From an uncultured Clostridia bacterium (GTDB lineage Bacteria; Bacillota; Clostridia; Christensenellales; UBA1242): a stretch of DNA of 9,057 nucleotides. The stretch is from assembly GCA_937914725.1 (NCBI GenBank), contig CALDMJ010000038.1, positions 1 to 9,057 on the forward strand. Reading direction: 5' to 3'. The notes under the pieces were generated by a model. It had not been told where the DNA came from and ran no database searches. It saw only the letters and a list, made by a program, of their open reading frames with translations. A program made the translations under genes and the position numbers. Each line of letters starts with the position of its first letter. The stretch's first letter is position 1. Shown here piece after piece: positions 1 to 5,657 of this stretch.

Positions 1-1
1 A

Positions 2-502
2 ATAGATATCTCTGATTCATTTGCGCAAAATCTTAGAGGAGCACCGTGCATCAATAACAAATATTATGGTATAAATATACACTATAACGGAACATCTAAT
101 GTTGCTTACAGTGTTGTTTACGATGTTGATAATTTGGTCATTAAATGTAACGATTTTAGTGGCAGTATCCCTACTGGTGTAGAAATTGGCACCATAATTA
201 GAAATGGGAAAATTTACAGAGTTGACTTTGACTTTACTAATATCCCCAATATGGCTCCAAGCGTCATAGCGTGGGCGTCAATAAAAATTTATGAACTAGA
301 TTTTGAAGATATGAGCATATCAAGTGTTGCATCGCAATCTTGTTCAAGCGTAATGGGAAAAGCGTGGACAACGCTGTCATTTGAGATTACAGACGATGAA
401 GATACCATTACAGTGTTAGCAAATACTGGATACACTTATGTTTATGATTTTGAGTCGTTAAAAGAGTGTGGCAAAACACAACTTGAACTAAAAAACAACT
501 AA
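2..502 (+). CDS. C-terminal part of an unknown protein, possible virion or adhesion protein
   Basis: The frame is open from base 2 to the TAA at 500-502, giving at least 166 residues with no start in view; a TTG at 134 is an internal codon, not a convincing start. The visible part is rich in Ile, Ser, Thr, Asn and aromatic residues with alternating hydrophobic stretches, which suggests a beta-rich fold, and has a few cysteines. It has no C-terminal membrane helix, ending in a charged hydrophilic tail. In filamentous phages the gene just before the Zot/pI gene commonly encodes a minor coat or host-attachment protein, so that role is possible here by position only. The lack of a membrane anchor differs from classical pIII. 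I do not recognise the family. Confidence 0.75.
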   Translation: MDISDSFAQNLRGAPCINNKYYGINIHYNGTSNVAYSVVYDVDNLVIKCNDFSGSIPTGVEIGTIIRNGKIYRVDFDFTNIPNMAPSVIAWASIKIYELDFEDMSISSVASQSCSSVMGKAWTTLSFEITDDEDTITVLANTGYTYVYDFESLKECGKTQLELKNN

Positions 503-524
503 AAAAATAATTATTGAGAAATTA

Positions 525-548
525 TTATATATACTAAAGTATATATAA
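525..548. repeat. 11-bp perfect inverted repeat with 2-base centre, upstream of the Zot-like gene
   Basis: The arms TTATATATACT (525-535) and AGTATATATAA (538-548) are exact reverse complements separated by AA. The site lies in the 68-bp gap between the first gene and the Zot-like gene, which is one of the few non-coding gaps in this packed element. No run of T follows, so it is not a standard terminator. It could be a dimeric repressor operator, an RNA hairpin at the gene junction, or a chance product of AT-rich sequence. Confidence 0.5.
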
Positions 549-570
549 ATTTGCGCGGCTGGGGGCTACA

Positions 571-1671
571 ATGGACAAAATATTAGTGTACATATTAATT
601 GGCGCTGCCCTGCTATTTGCGGGGAGCGTCATCAGTAAAGTGATTGCGTTTTACTGGCGCGCGGGGTATGAGGACCGCAAGCACGCTCGCGAACAGCGTC
701 GGCAAGAAAAAGCAAAGTGGAAGTATGCTCAAGTTGGTGCAAACAACTTACTTCTTGAGCGTATCATCCAAACGCGGTTTATAATCTTCAAAGGGTCGTG
801 GGGCAAAGGTAAATCTATCCTTATGAATTTAGTTGCGCATTATTTGTACGTCAAGGAACTGGACAGCATACAAACACAGTTGCGCTACAACAAGATTATG
901 CGCCCCGACTATACGCGTGAATATTTCGCTTTGCACGAGTCAGGTCGGTTGCCCATTTATTCTAACCTAGACTTTATCGTTGGGGAGAACAGCGCAACGC
1001 AATTGCGCTCGCAAGAGCTTGAGCCGTACATAAAACTACAGCAACGAGCAATACAAAAAGCCATATTTTGTATTGATGAATTTTCCTCGCTTTTCCCGAA
1101 AGAGTTATACTACGAAAATCAAGCCAATCAAAACCCCGAACTAACCGAGATGAAAGAGTTCTTTAAGAAAAATCGACATTATACAAATGGTTGGATACTC
1201 GGCACAGAACAGGACGGCGAAGATATGTACAAGGGCTTCCGCAAAAACGGCTATGCACTTGTCACGGCGCTTGGCACGACTGTGTCACTGCCTCCAAAGG
1301 CGAAAGCGTTGCGCTCGTTCAAAAACTTAATCAACAAACTTGCTCCCGCTTATTTTACGACAAACGTCAAGCAATTATTCAAAGAAGAATTGTTTGTCAA
1401 AGACAAAGTCAAATTATTTTTCAAACTGTTTCTTCCCTCGTATATTTGCTTGCCAAAGTGCTACTATCAGCGCAAGCAGGACATACACAACAAAATCAAA
1501 GAAAAGTATTCACGTTTTCAAACTCTGCTTGAGTATGACGGCGTGCAATACTACTTGCGCTATACCAACAACGACATATTCGCATACGATACGCGCGCAT
1601 ACAAGCACGAGTACGACGAACTATTTGACAGTGACGGCAAAAGGAAAACAAAAAATGAAAGTACTAATTAA
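571..1671 (+). CDS. Zot-like (inovirus pI-type) virion assembly/export ATPase
   Basis: This is a 366-residue protein that begins with a membrane helix (about residues 4-28), followed by a very basic segment (31-50) and a P-loop ATPase domain. Walker A is GSWGKGKS at 75-82. Walker B is AIFCIDE at 164-170. A downstream R/H segment at 202-203 and the strand ending in GTEQD (211-215) fit the Zot/pI family pattern. In that family the ATPase sits in the inner membrane and drives extrusion and assembly of the filamentous particle. Classical pI carries its membrane helix after the ATPase domain; here it is at the N terminus. The C-terminal part (about 245-366) is basic and aromatic-rich without a clear second helix. 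The start at 571 keeps the whole helix; the upstream GGGGG stretch is a weak ribosome site. The end overlaps the next gene by 17 bases, implying coupled translation. Confidence 0.87.
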   Translation: MDKILVYILIGAALLFAGSVISKVIAFYWRAGYEDRKHAREQRRQEKAKWKYAQVGANNLLLERIIQTRFIIFKGSWGKGKSILMNLVAHYLYVKELDSIQTQLRYNKIMRPDYTREYFALHESGRLPIYSNLDFIVGENSATQLRSQELEPYIKLQQRAIQKAIFCIDEFSSLFPKELYYENQANQNPELTEMKEFFKKNRHYTNGWILGTEQDGEDMYKGFRKNGYALVTALGTTVSLPPKAKALRSFKNLINKLAPAYFTTNVKQLFKEELFVKDKVKLFFKLFLPSYICLPKCYYQRKQDIHNKIKEKYSRFQTLLEYDGVQYYLRYTNNDIFAYDTRAYKHEYDELFDSDGKRKTKNESTN

Positions 1672-2122
1672 AGAATTACAAACAGTGTTTCGCAACGAAT
1701 TTGCGCGCTTGGTGCGCGATTTCGGACATTGTAAATTAACGGACGACGATTTACAAACCTACATTGACAATTTTCCCGCCTACTATGTCGTGTTGGACTC
1801 AGTCCACAAAGAGTGCGTGGAGGAAGAGCGCAAGACCAAGTACAAGCAAACAATCAATGCGGAGTCTCCCCTTGTGCAACAGTTCCGCGCCCGCGCGGGC
1901 GAAGAACTAACGCTGCTCAAGGAAGAACTGCAGATGACCGAGCGCGGGTTCGCGCTAGAACCCACCAAAGCAATTACCAAATACAACAAAGAAAGACGAC
2001 TCAACAAGCGTATCGAAGATACGCAAAAAACAATCGACACGCTGGACAAGTTAATCATAGAACTTGCACCACCCAAACGAAAAGTCGGACGACCTAAGAA
2101 AAATAAAGACGATAACATATAA
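1655..2122 (+). CDS. Unknown coiled-coil protein with AT-hook-like tail, faintly small-terminase-like
   Basis: This is a 155-residue protein. I chose the ATG at 1655 because AAGG lies about 10 bases upstream and the frame before it overlaps the Zot-like gene with shadow-like composition. Residues 28-58 (LTDDDLQTYIDNFPAYY onward) and 66-98 (...SPLVQQFRARAGEEL...) loosely recall the order of elements in P27-type phage small terminase subunits, whose family ends in LGLTP rather than the LQMTE seen here. Residues 108-136 form a charged helix or coiled coil. The tail KRKVGRPKKNK (141-151) has the GRP core of an AT-hook, a minor-groove DNA-binding motif. Filamentous phages do not need a terminase, so a DNA-binding or packaging-adaptor role is only a guess. 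It starts inside the Zot-like gene and probably shares its transcript. Confidence 0.82.
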   Translation: MKVLIKELQTVFRNEFARLVRDFGHCKLTDDDLQTYIDNFPAYYVVLDSVHKECVEEERKTKYKQTINAESPLVQQFRARAGEELTLLKEELQMTERGFALEPTKAITKYNKERRLNKRIEDTQKTIDTLDKLIIELAPPKRKVGRPKKNKDDNI

Positions 2123-2180
2123 TCGTTTTTATTTGGGAATTGGGTTGCACATATACACAACTAAAGGAGACAAAAAACGA

Positions 2181-2465
2181 GTGAACAAAATATACGAGTA
2201 TCGAAAGAAAAATAACCTAACGCAAGACGACTTTGCGTTTGACCTCGGCCGAGCGGGCTTGCACTGTACAAAGTCGGATATATCGCGCTGGGAGCGAGGT
2301 TTGTGCATTCCAAGCGCGGATGCGCGGTTCATAATCGCGGACGTAATTGGGATGAGTGACTATGATTTGCTTGTCGACATAATCGCAAACCTCGATTACC
2401 CAAACTACCGAAACAAAGCAGTAAAAAAGAAAGCGCGAGGTGTTAGCAATGTCAATACTGGATAA
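2181..2465 (+). CDS. XRE-family helix-turn-helix regulator
   Basis: This is a 94-residue protein read from a GTG start with AAAGGAGA 10 bases upstream. The frame extends further up without a better ribosome site. An HTH_3/XRE domain fills residues 2-65: the scaffold IYEYRKKNNLTQDDFAFDL, the recognition helix TKSDISRWERG (30-40), then IPSADARFIIADVIGMSDYDLL, which matches the usual helices 4 and 5. There is a small insertion between helices 2 and 3 (GRAGLHC). The tail is basic (KAVKKKARG). In phages such proteins repress lytic or extrusion genes. Candidate targets here are the inverted repeats at 525-548 and 3077-3108. The end overlaps the next gene by 17 bases. The family is clear; the phage-repressor role is inferred from context. 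Confidence 0.85.
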   Translation: MNKIYEYRKKNNLTQDDFAFDLGRAGLHCTKSDISRWERGLCIPSADARFIIADVIGMSDYDLLVDIIANLDYPNYRNKAVKKKARGVSNVNTG

Positions 2466-2754
2466 ACGCACGTTGCGCAAACGTCGTAGGCACTTGCAGT
2501 GGCTACATTTCAAGGCGAAAATCAAAAACCATATTACCAAGCGGCGCGCAAAAAAGATTACGGAACGATTGCGTAAAGCGTACGTCAAAACTGGTGACAC
2601 CGTGCAACTTATAGCGCAACACGACTATAGGTTCGACCTTGTCGCACCACTCGATACGCTATGTGCGCAAGGCGTCATATCGTATGAGTACGACGACGCA
2701 GTCGCCGACAAATGCTACTATGTAACAATCGAGGAGGAGAATAACAATGATTAA
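2449..2754 (+). CDS. Small basic protein of unknown function
   Basis: This is a 101-residue protein. I chose the ATG at 2449 because CGAGGTG (2436-2442) sits 6 bases upstream; the GTG at 2440 falls inside that ribosome site. Residues 5-48 are strongly basic and probably helical, with many Arg and Lys (for example RTLRKRRRHLQW), and could bind nucleic acid. Residues 50-95 look like a small alpha/beta unit (TVQLIAQHDYRFDLVAPLDTL, then YYVTIEEE). The tail is acidic. It overlaps the regulator before it by 17 bases and the gene after it by 8 bases, so all three are probably co-translated. I do not recognise the family. A single-stranded-DNA-binding role, common among inovirus small genes, is possible but not supported by a motif. 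Confidence 0.75.
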   Translation: MSILDKRTLRKRRRHLQWLHFKAKIKNHITKRRAKKITERLRKAYVKTGDTVQLIAQHDYRFDLVAPLDTLCAQGVISYEYDDAVADKCYYVTIEEENNND

Positions 2755-3073
2755 AATACTGGTATTTCGCAGCCGCAAAACTGGGCAAATTACGTGCATA
2801 CAAGATTGCCCTAATTACGACGACCTAGACAATATAGTCGGCGAGTTCAACAGCAACGACCCTGAATGCACAGTCTCTGCCGAAAAGGTCAAAGAAGGCT
2901 CACTGACGGAGTTTTTGCTCAAGAACTACAAGGGGCGCAGGACAACAACAAAGAACGACATAGACGAATGCTTGCGCGCGTTAGATTTTGGCTTTAAGCG
3001 CCTAAATCTACAAATAGACCTTATAAAACAAGAAATGCAAGCCTTAAGCGCTCAAAAGTATACCCAAATTTGA
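2747..3073 (+). CDS. Small protein of unknown function with C-terminal helix
   Basis: This is a 108-residue protein starting at an ATG eight bases inside the previous gene, with a strong GAGGAGGA ribosome site at 2731-2738. The N-terminal 60 residues begin with a short beta segment (IKILVFRS) followed by TGQITCIQDC, with cysteines at 17, 21 and 41. Residues 70-103 form one long amphipathic helix (DIDECLRALDFGFKRLNLQ and onward) that could dimerise. No known domain was recognised. It is the last gene before the main non-coding gap of the element and probably closes the transcript that begins at the Zot-like gene. Confidence 0.78.
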   Translation: MIKILVFRSRKTGQITCIQDCPNYDDLDNIVGEFNSNDPECTVSAEKVKEGSLTEFLLKNYKGRRTTTKNDIDECLRALDFGFKRLNLQIDLIKQEMQALSAQKYTQI

Positions 3074-3076
3074 AAA

Positions 3077-3108
3077 GTTTTAACATTGGCAAGCAAATAT
3101 GTTAAAAC
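3077..3108. promoter_or_regulatory. 10-bp inverted repeat in the gap before the replication gene
   Basis: The arms GTTTTAACAT (3077-3086) and ATGTTAAAAC (3099-3108) are perfect reverse complements around a 12-base centre. The gap 3074-3202 is the largest non-coding stretch among the visible element genes; it is A-rich, poor in G, and also holds a smaller AT dyad (3143-3158). No T-run follows the repeat, so it is not a terminator. A repressor operator for the XRE protein, or part of a replication origin, would fit. I could not identify a convincing promoter in the gap. Confidence 0.5.
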
Positions 3109-3202
3109 AATCCAAAACAACGCAAAATAAGCCTCAAAACGCTTAATTAATAAATTAAACCCAAATAAACGACCCAATAAATAAAAAAACAAAGGTGATA
3201 TT

Positions 3203-4027
3203 ATGAACTTTAAAAAAGGACTAGAATATCGCCCCATAAATTGCTATTTCGATGACAAATTAAAAATATTAATCAATAAGTTTGGTTTGCGTGGCTACGC
3301 AATACTACAACTAATAACAAACAAAATCTACTTTGAAAATGGGTATTATCTCAAATGGGATGATGACATCCAAGCACTGTTTACGGTAGAAATCAACGCC
3401 AAAGACAACAAAATTGTTGGACAGTGCTTAGAATACCTACTAGAACGCGGTTTCTTCGACAAAGAAATGTACGAGAAATATAGCATACTGACAAGTATAG
3501 AAATACAACAGGAATATGCTAAAATCACGTACAAACGCGTAAATCAATGGCATACACCTCAGTATGTGTATTCTTCTATACTTTCAGCGCAAACGGATAT
3601 CCGTTTGACCGAAAATGATAGCAATTTGGGCGAAAATGACAACGGAAACAATGCAGAGAAAAGAACAGCAAAGGAAAGTGAGAGTAAAGTAAAGGAGAGT
3701 GAGAGTAAATGCGACAGTCTCACGCCTGCGCAATCTCTCTCACAAAGGCTAAATAAGCAACTAAAGAACAAAAACTTGCAGATAGACACAAACGTAATCA
3801 ATGTTGATTCGCTTTGCAGTGCCGTGCTAGAATCGGACTTCCTGCAAAAGGCAAGCAATCTCAATGTCGACTGGCTCGTCAAGCACTACGCGGACATAAT
3901 CGCAGGCAAATACTGCAACGCTGGCGAAATCAAAAAACAAACCAACTCCGCCGCGCTCCACCACCGCCAATACACCAAAGAAGAACTAGACGGAGTATTC
4001 GGCAATCTAGATGACTTTATACAATAA
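3203..4027 (+). CDS. Phage-type replication initiation protein (DUF4373/Lin1244-like, replisome organiser)
   Basis: This is a 274-residue protein with a good ribosome site (AAAGGTGAT) before the ATG. Residues 1-112 resemble the DUF4373 (Lin1244/Lin1753) N-terminal winged-helix domain: YFDDKLKILINKFGLRGYAI, then WDDDIQALF, LEYLLERGFFD and YAKITYKR. Residues 133-172 are a hydrophilic linker that includes a duplicated KESESKV unit. Residues 195-250 form a helical C-terminal domain, and the final YTKEELDGVFGNLDD (257-271) is a tail often seen in these proteins. Family members are thought to bind the phage origin and recruit the host helicase. No HUH nicking motif (two His flanking a bulky residue, then Tyr) is visible, which is unusual for a filamentous phage; a separate Rep could lie outside the window. 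The gene carries an 18-bp palindrome. Confidence 0.8.
   Translation: MNFKKGLEYRPINCYFDDKLKILINKFGLRGYAILQLITNKIYFENGYYLKWDDDIQALFTVEINAKDNKIVGQCLEYLLERGFFDKEMYEKYSILTSIEIQQEYAKITYKRVNQWHTPQYVYSSILSAQTDIRLTENDSNLGENDNGNNAEKRTAKESESKVKESESKCDSLTPAQSLSQRLNKQLKNKNLQIDTNVINVDSLCSAVLESDFLQKASNLNVDWLVKHYADIIAGKYCNAGEIKKQTNSAALHHRQYTKEELDGVFGNLDDFIQ
3590..3607. repeat. 18-bp perfect palindrome inside the replication gene, possible origin
   Basis: CAAACGGAT followed by ATCCGTTTG is a perfect palindrome. It lies at codons 130-135, just where the folded N-terminal domain gives way to the low-complexity linker. It is followed by two copies of CGAAAATGA 24 bases apart (about 3610-3642). Many phage and plasmid initiators of the replisome-organiser type have their origin inside their own gene, in exactly such a linker region. 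Whether this site has that function is inference. Confidence 0.45.
3671..3712 (+). repeat. Two 21-base tandem units coding KESESKV/KESESKC
   Basis: Units 3671-3691 and 3692-3712 are near-identical copies, in frame, each coding seven residues of the linker of the replication protein. Such KESK-type repeats are common in the linkers of this protein family and probably vary by slippage. The repeat is also rich in AAGGA/GAGAGT, so it could add to origin structure, but there is no direct sign of that. Confidence 0.6.
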
Positions 4028-4042
4028 AAAAAGGAGAAAACT

Positions 4043-4234
4043 ATGGAAAAGAAAATGAAACAAGTAACATTGGAAGAATTTATAACATTACACGGCTACA
4101 CAAAAAAGGAATGGGACGACACCGTCGAAGAGTTATGCAAAAATGGTGTCGGGAAAGGCACGTACCAAGATTATAACTTGCTATATCTAGTTATCGGCTG
4201 GCTGTGCAACTACAAAAGTGAATGCGAAGAATGA
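4043..4234 (+). CDS. Small protein of unknown function (63 residues)
   Basis: It starts at an ATG with AAAAGGAG 7 bases upstream, 15 bases after the replication gene. Residues 1-40 are charged and helical (MKQVTLEEFITLHGYTKKEW); the LEEFITLHGYTKKEWD segment resembles a short helix-turn-helix or a phage accessory protein. Residues 44-58 are aromatic and hydrophobic (YNLLYLVIGWLCNY), too short to be sure of a membrane helix. The TGA stop overlaps the ATG of the next ORF as ATGA, a classic translational coupling. It is probably in the same transcript as the replication gene. The family was not recognised. Confidence 0.7.
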   Translation: MEKKMKQVTLEEFITLHGYTKKEWDDTVEELCKNGVGKGTYQDYNLLYLVIGWLCNYKSECEE

Positions 4235-4371
4235 CAACCTCGGAAATAACGAACTATCTCAAATCGGTCAAGCAATACTTCTACGATTGCCCCAACGCCG
4301 AACTCTCGCTCGAGATAGTCAAAGACCTAATCACAATAATATTGCAATTACTACAAGAAAAAGAGGGCTAG
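4231..4371 (+). CDS. Very small protein (46 residues), translationally coupled
   Basis: It begins at the ATG that overlaps the previous stop codon (ATGA) and ends at the TAG at 4369-4371. The product is one charged helix region followed by a leucine/isoleucine-rich amphipathic helix (LEIVKDLITIILQLLQEKE). No ribosome site of its own is needed if translation re-initiates. The ORF is short and could be chance, but the overlap geometry and the codon use similar to its neighbours support it. It is the last element gene before the attachment site; its function is unknown. Confidence 0.55.
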   Translation: MTTSEITNYLKSVKQYFYDCPNAELSLEIVKDLITIILQLLQEKEG

Positions 4372-4378
4372 TCCCTCT
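4362..4378 (-). terminator. Weak hairpin with T-run on the minus strand at the element edge
   Basis: AGAGGG (4362-4367) pairs with CCCTCT (4373-4378) around a 5-base loop. Read on the minus strand it is followed by five T; read on the plus strand it is followed by A, so it can only terminate leftward transcription. It overlaps the end of the 46-residue ORF. It could shield the element genes from antisense transcription coming from the chromosome. The short 6-bp stem makes this modest. Confidence 0.4.
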
Positions 4379-4475
4379 CAAAAAAAAATAAGCAAAGTAA
4401 TGACATTAACGAAAAAAAAGTTGTAAAACGCGATGTAATAATTAAAAATATAGTCAAAATGCGGGCTAGACCAGC

Positions 4476-4520
4476 TTCGTAATCAATAGATCGCGGGTTC
4501 GAGTCCCGCCACTAGCCCCA
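4476..4520 (+). other. 3' half of tRNA-Thr(CGU): probable attR attachment site
   Basis: The segment reads as anticodon loop TTCGTAA (anticodon CGT at 4478-4480), 3' anticodon stem TCAAT, variable loop AGATC, T-stem GCGGG, T-loop TTCGAGT, stem CCCGC, 3' acceptor CACTAGC, discriminator C and an encoded CCA ending at 4520. The bases before it (CCAGC) do not pair with TCAAT, and no D-arm is present, so the 5' half is absent. Tyrosine integrases of many phages recombine inside the anticodon loop of a tRNA and leave such a fragment at one border. The intact gene should start GCTAGTG and lie at the other border. The discriminator C is unusual for tRNA-Thr, so the amino-acid identity is less certain than the tRNA origin. 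Confidence 0.8.
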
Positions 4521-4547
4521 TAGCATTGCAAATTGTTTAATGAATGC

Positions 4548-4585
4548 AACAACAAAAAACGGCGCAAATGCCGTTTTTTGTTGTT
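4548..4585. terminator. Strong bidirectional rho-independent terminator
   Basis: A perfect 16-bp stem (4548-4563 with 4570-4585) encloses a 6-base loop, with an A6/T6 tract inside the stem on each strand. It works in both directions. On the + strand it lies 28 bases after the tRNA CCA end and was probably the natural terminator of the tRNA gene before the element split it. On the - strand it ends the lipoprotein transcript 26 bases after its stop codon. Confidence 0.88.
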
Positions 4586-4610
4586 AATCATTGGGAACAT
4601 AAATACCACA

Positions 4611-5654
4611 CTAAAATGAAAGAAACGCTGTTGAATAGTCTGCAACTACTTGAGGAATGTAATCGTAAGCAATACGGAATATATCTTGATAGTACTTTTG
4701 TTGCGCTACAGATGCTTTTTCAATATATGTTTCCTCAATTTCATCACTTTTATTCATCTTTTTGAAGTCGAAACTTTTAAGCGCCGTATTAAAGATATCA
4801 ATTTGCGCTTCAAAGAATGTTTGCTTGTCGGTTAGAGTTTTGTAACTAGCTAGTTTATTCTCATCGGACAATTTTGCGTTTGCTTTTGTCAAAAGCGCAT
4901 TTACTTTGTTCATTTCGACACAAAGTTGTGTTGTATTGCCTGCAGACACTTTTGTATCAAACTTCCCTGATTCCAAATTAAAGTATTTGCCATACTCAAA
5001 TGCAACTGACACTTTTGCAATTTCAAACGCTTTATGCTTGAGCAAAATTTGCAAATCATAACTTTCGCGTGCAGTTTTGCCGTCATTCGCGTAGAAATCG
5101 GGATAAAAATCATTAAAGAACGCATTGGTAGTAGCATCGCCAAATTTGATAACTACATCGATAAAGTCGTTGTATGCTTTTACAAAGCATGCATAGTCAA
5201 CAAGTTCACTTGTGTTCATTTGCTGCCCACTTGGATGTCCCGCAAGCGCACTTTGAAAACGTTTCTTAGCATTGTCAAAATCTTGCAATGCCTTGCGCGT
5301 TTTGTTGAGGTTATTATAAATAGCGGTGCGAGATTTTGCCGACCAGTTTTTATCTCCAATTGTTCCGTTTGTTTGAACAAAAAACGAAAATGCGGCTTTG
5401 GTAATAGGCTCAAAATAAGATGTCAACAAACTCGCTCTTGAATCATCGATAATCAATGTTGTTACTTCATTTGAATATTCAACCGTAAATTCCTTTGTAT
5501 CCTTATCAAAATACGATGCACAATCGGTCAACAATTTTGTGTACTCGGCGGTGATGTCCGCCGTTTTTCTTTCTTTTTCACTACAACCTGCAAAAGCAAG
5601 CCCTACGCACAGGCATAGCGTTATGCTGAGTACAATTTGAATAAATTTGTTCAT
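4611..5654 (-). CDS. Predicted lipoprotein of unknown function
   Basis: This is a 347-residue protein with an N-terminal signal: MNK, a hydrophobic core to about residue 21, then the lipobox FAGC with Cys24. It should be lipid-anchored on the outer face of the membrane. The mature part has no further membrane helix and is almost entirely predicted helical, rich in Lys, Asp, Asn, Phe and Tyr (for example NLNKTRKALQDFDNAKKRF), which suggests a helical-bundle surface protein. The start is fixed by GGAGGTG (5661-5667) lying inside the end of the upstream gene, 3 bp away; the two are surely co-transcribed. The pair share size, an N-terminal membrane anchor and a helical outer part, so they may act together. 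No family was recognised. Confidence 0.85.
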   Translation of the reverse strand: MNKFIQIVLSITLCLCVGLAFAGCSEKERKTADITAEYTKLLTDCASYFDKDTKEFTVEYSNEVTTLIIDDSRASLLTSYFEPITKAAFSFFVQTNGTIGDKNWSAKSRTAIYNNLNKTRKALQDFDNAKKRFQSALAGHPSGQQMNTSELVDYACFVKAYNDFIDVVIKFGDATTNAFFNDFYPDFYANDGKTARESYDLQILLKHKAFEIAKVSVAFEYGKYFNLESGKFDTKVSAGNTTQLCVEMNKVNALLTKANAKLSDENKLASYKTLTDKQTFFEAQIDIFNTALKSFDFKKMNKSDEIEETYIEKASVAQQKYYQDIFRIAYDYIPQVVADYSTAFLSF

Positions 5655-5657
5655 CGC

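Larger units (their letters stand above)
1..4520 (+). mobile_element. Right-hand part of an inovirus-like provirus, cut by the left window edge
   Basis: All genes from the left edge to 4371 lie on the + strand, are compact and overlap, and include a Zot/pI-type morphogenesis ATPase, an XRE regulator and a phage-type replication initiator. This combination is typical of integrated filamentous phages. The right border is the 3' half of a tRNA-Thr gene, whose 5' half is missing. The host therefore lies to the right, and an intact tRNA-Thr should lie at the unseen left border. No integrase, transposase or major coat protein (short peptide with signal and one membrane helix) is visible, so these must be outside the window or absent. 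The outer left limit is unknown. The inovirus assignment rests mainly on the Zot-like gene. Confidence 0.7.

Noticed and set aside
525..548. XerCD dif-type integration site, as used by some filamentous phages
   Set aside because: A dif site needs two 11-base arms around about 6 bases and does not match this sequence; the tRNA half at 4476-4520 explains the integration better.
1340..1654. N-terminal extension of the 155-residue protein overlapping the Zot-like gene
   Set aside because: It lies in another frame of a well-supported gene, is rich in Ser/Thr/Cys with shadow-like composition, and a good ribosome site precedes the ATG at 1655.
1888..1901. 14-base GC-rich palindrome in the 155-residue protein gene
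   Set aside because: It is explained by alternating Arg and Ala codons (RARAG) and has no T-run or neighbouring repeats.
4461..4520. A complete, functional tRNA gene
   Set aside because: There is no D-arm, the anticodon stem does not pair, and the segment is about 15 bases too short; it fits a tRNA 3' half better.
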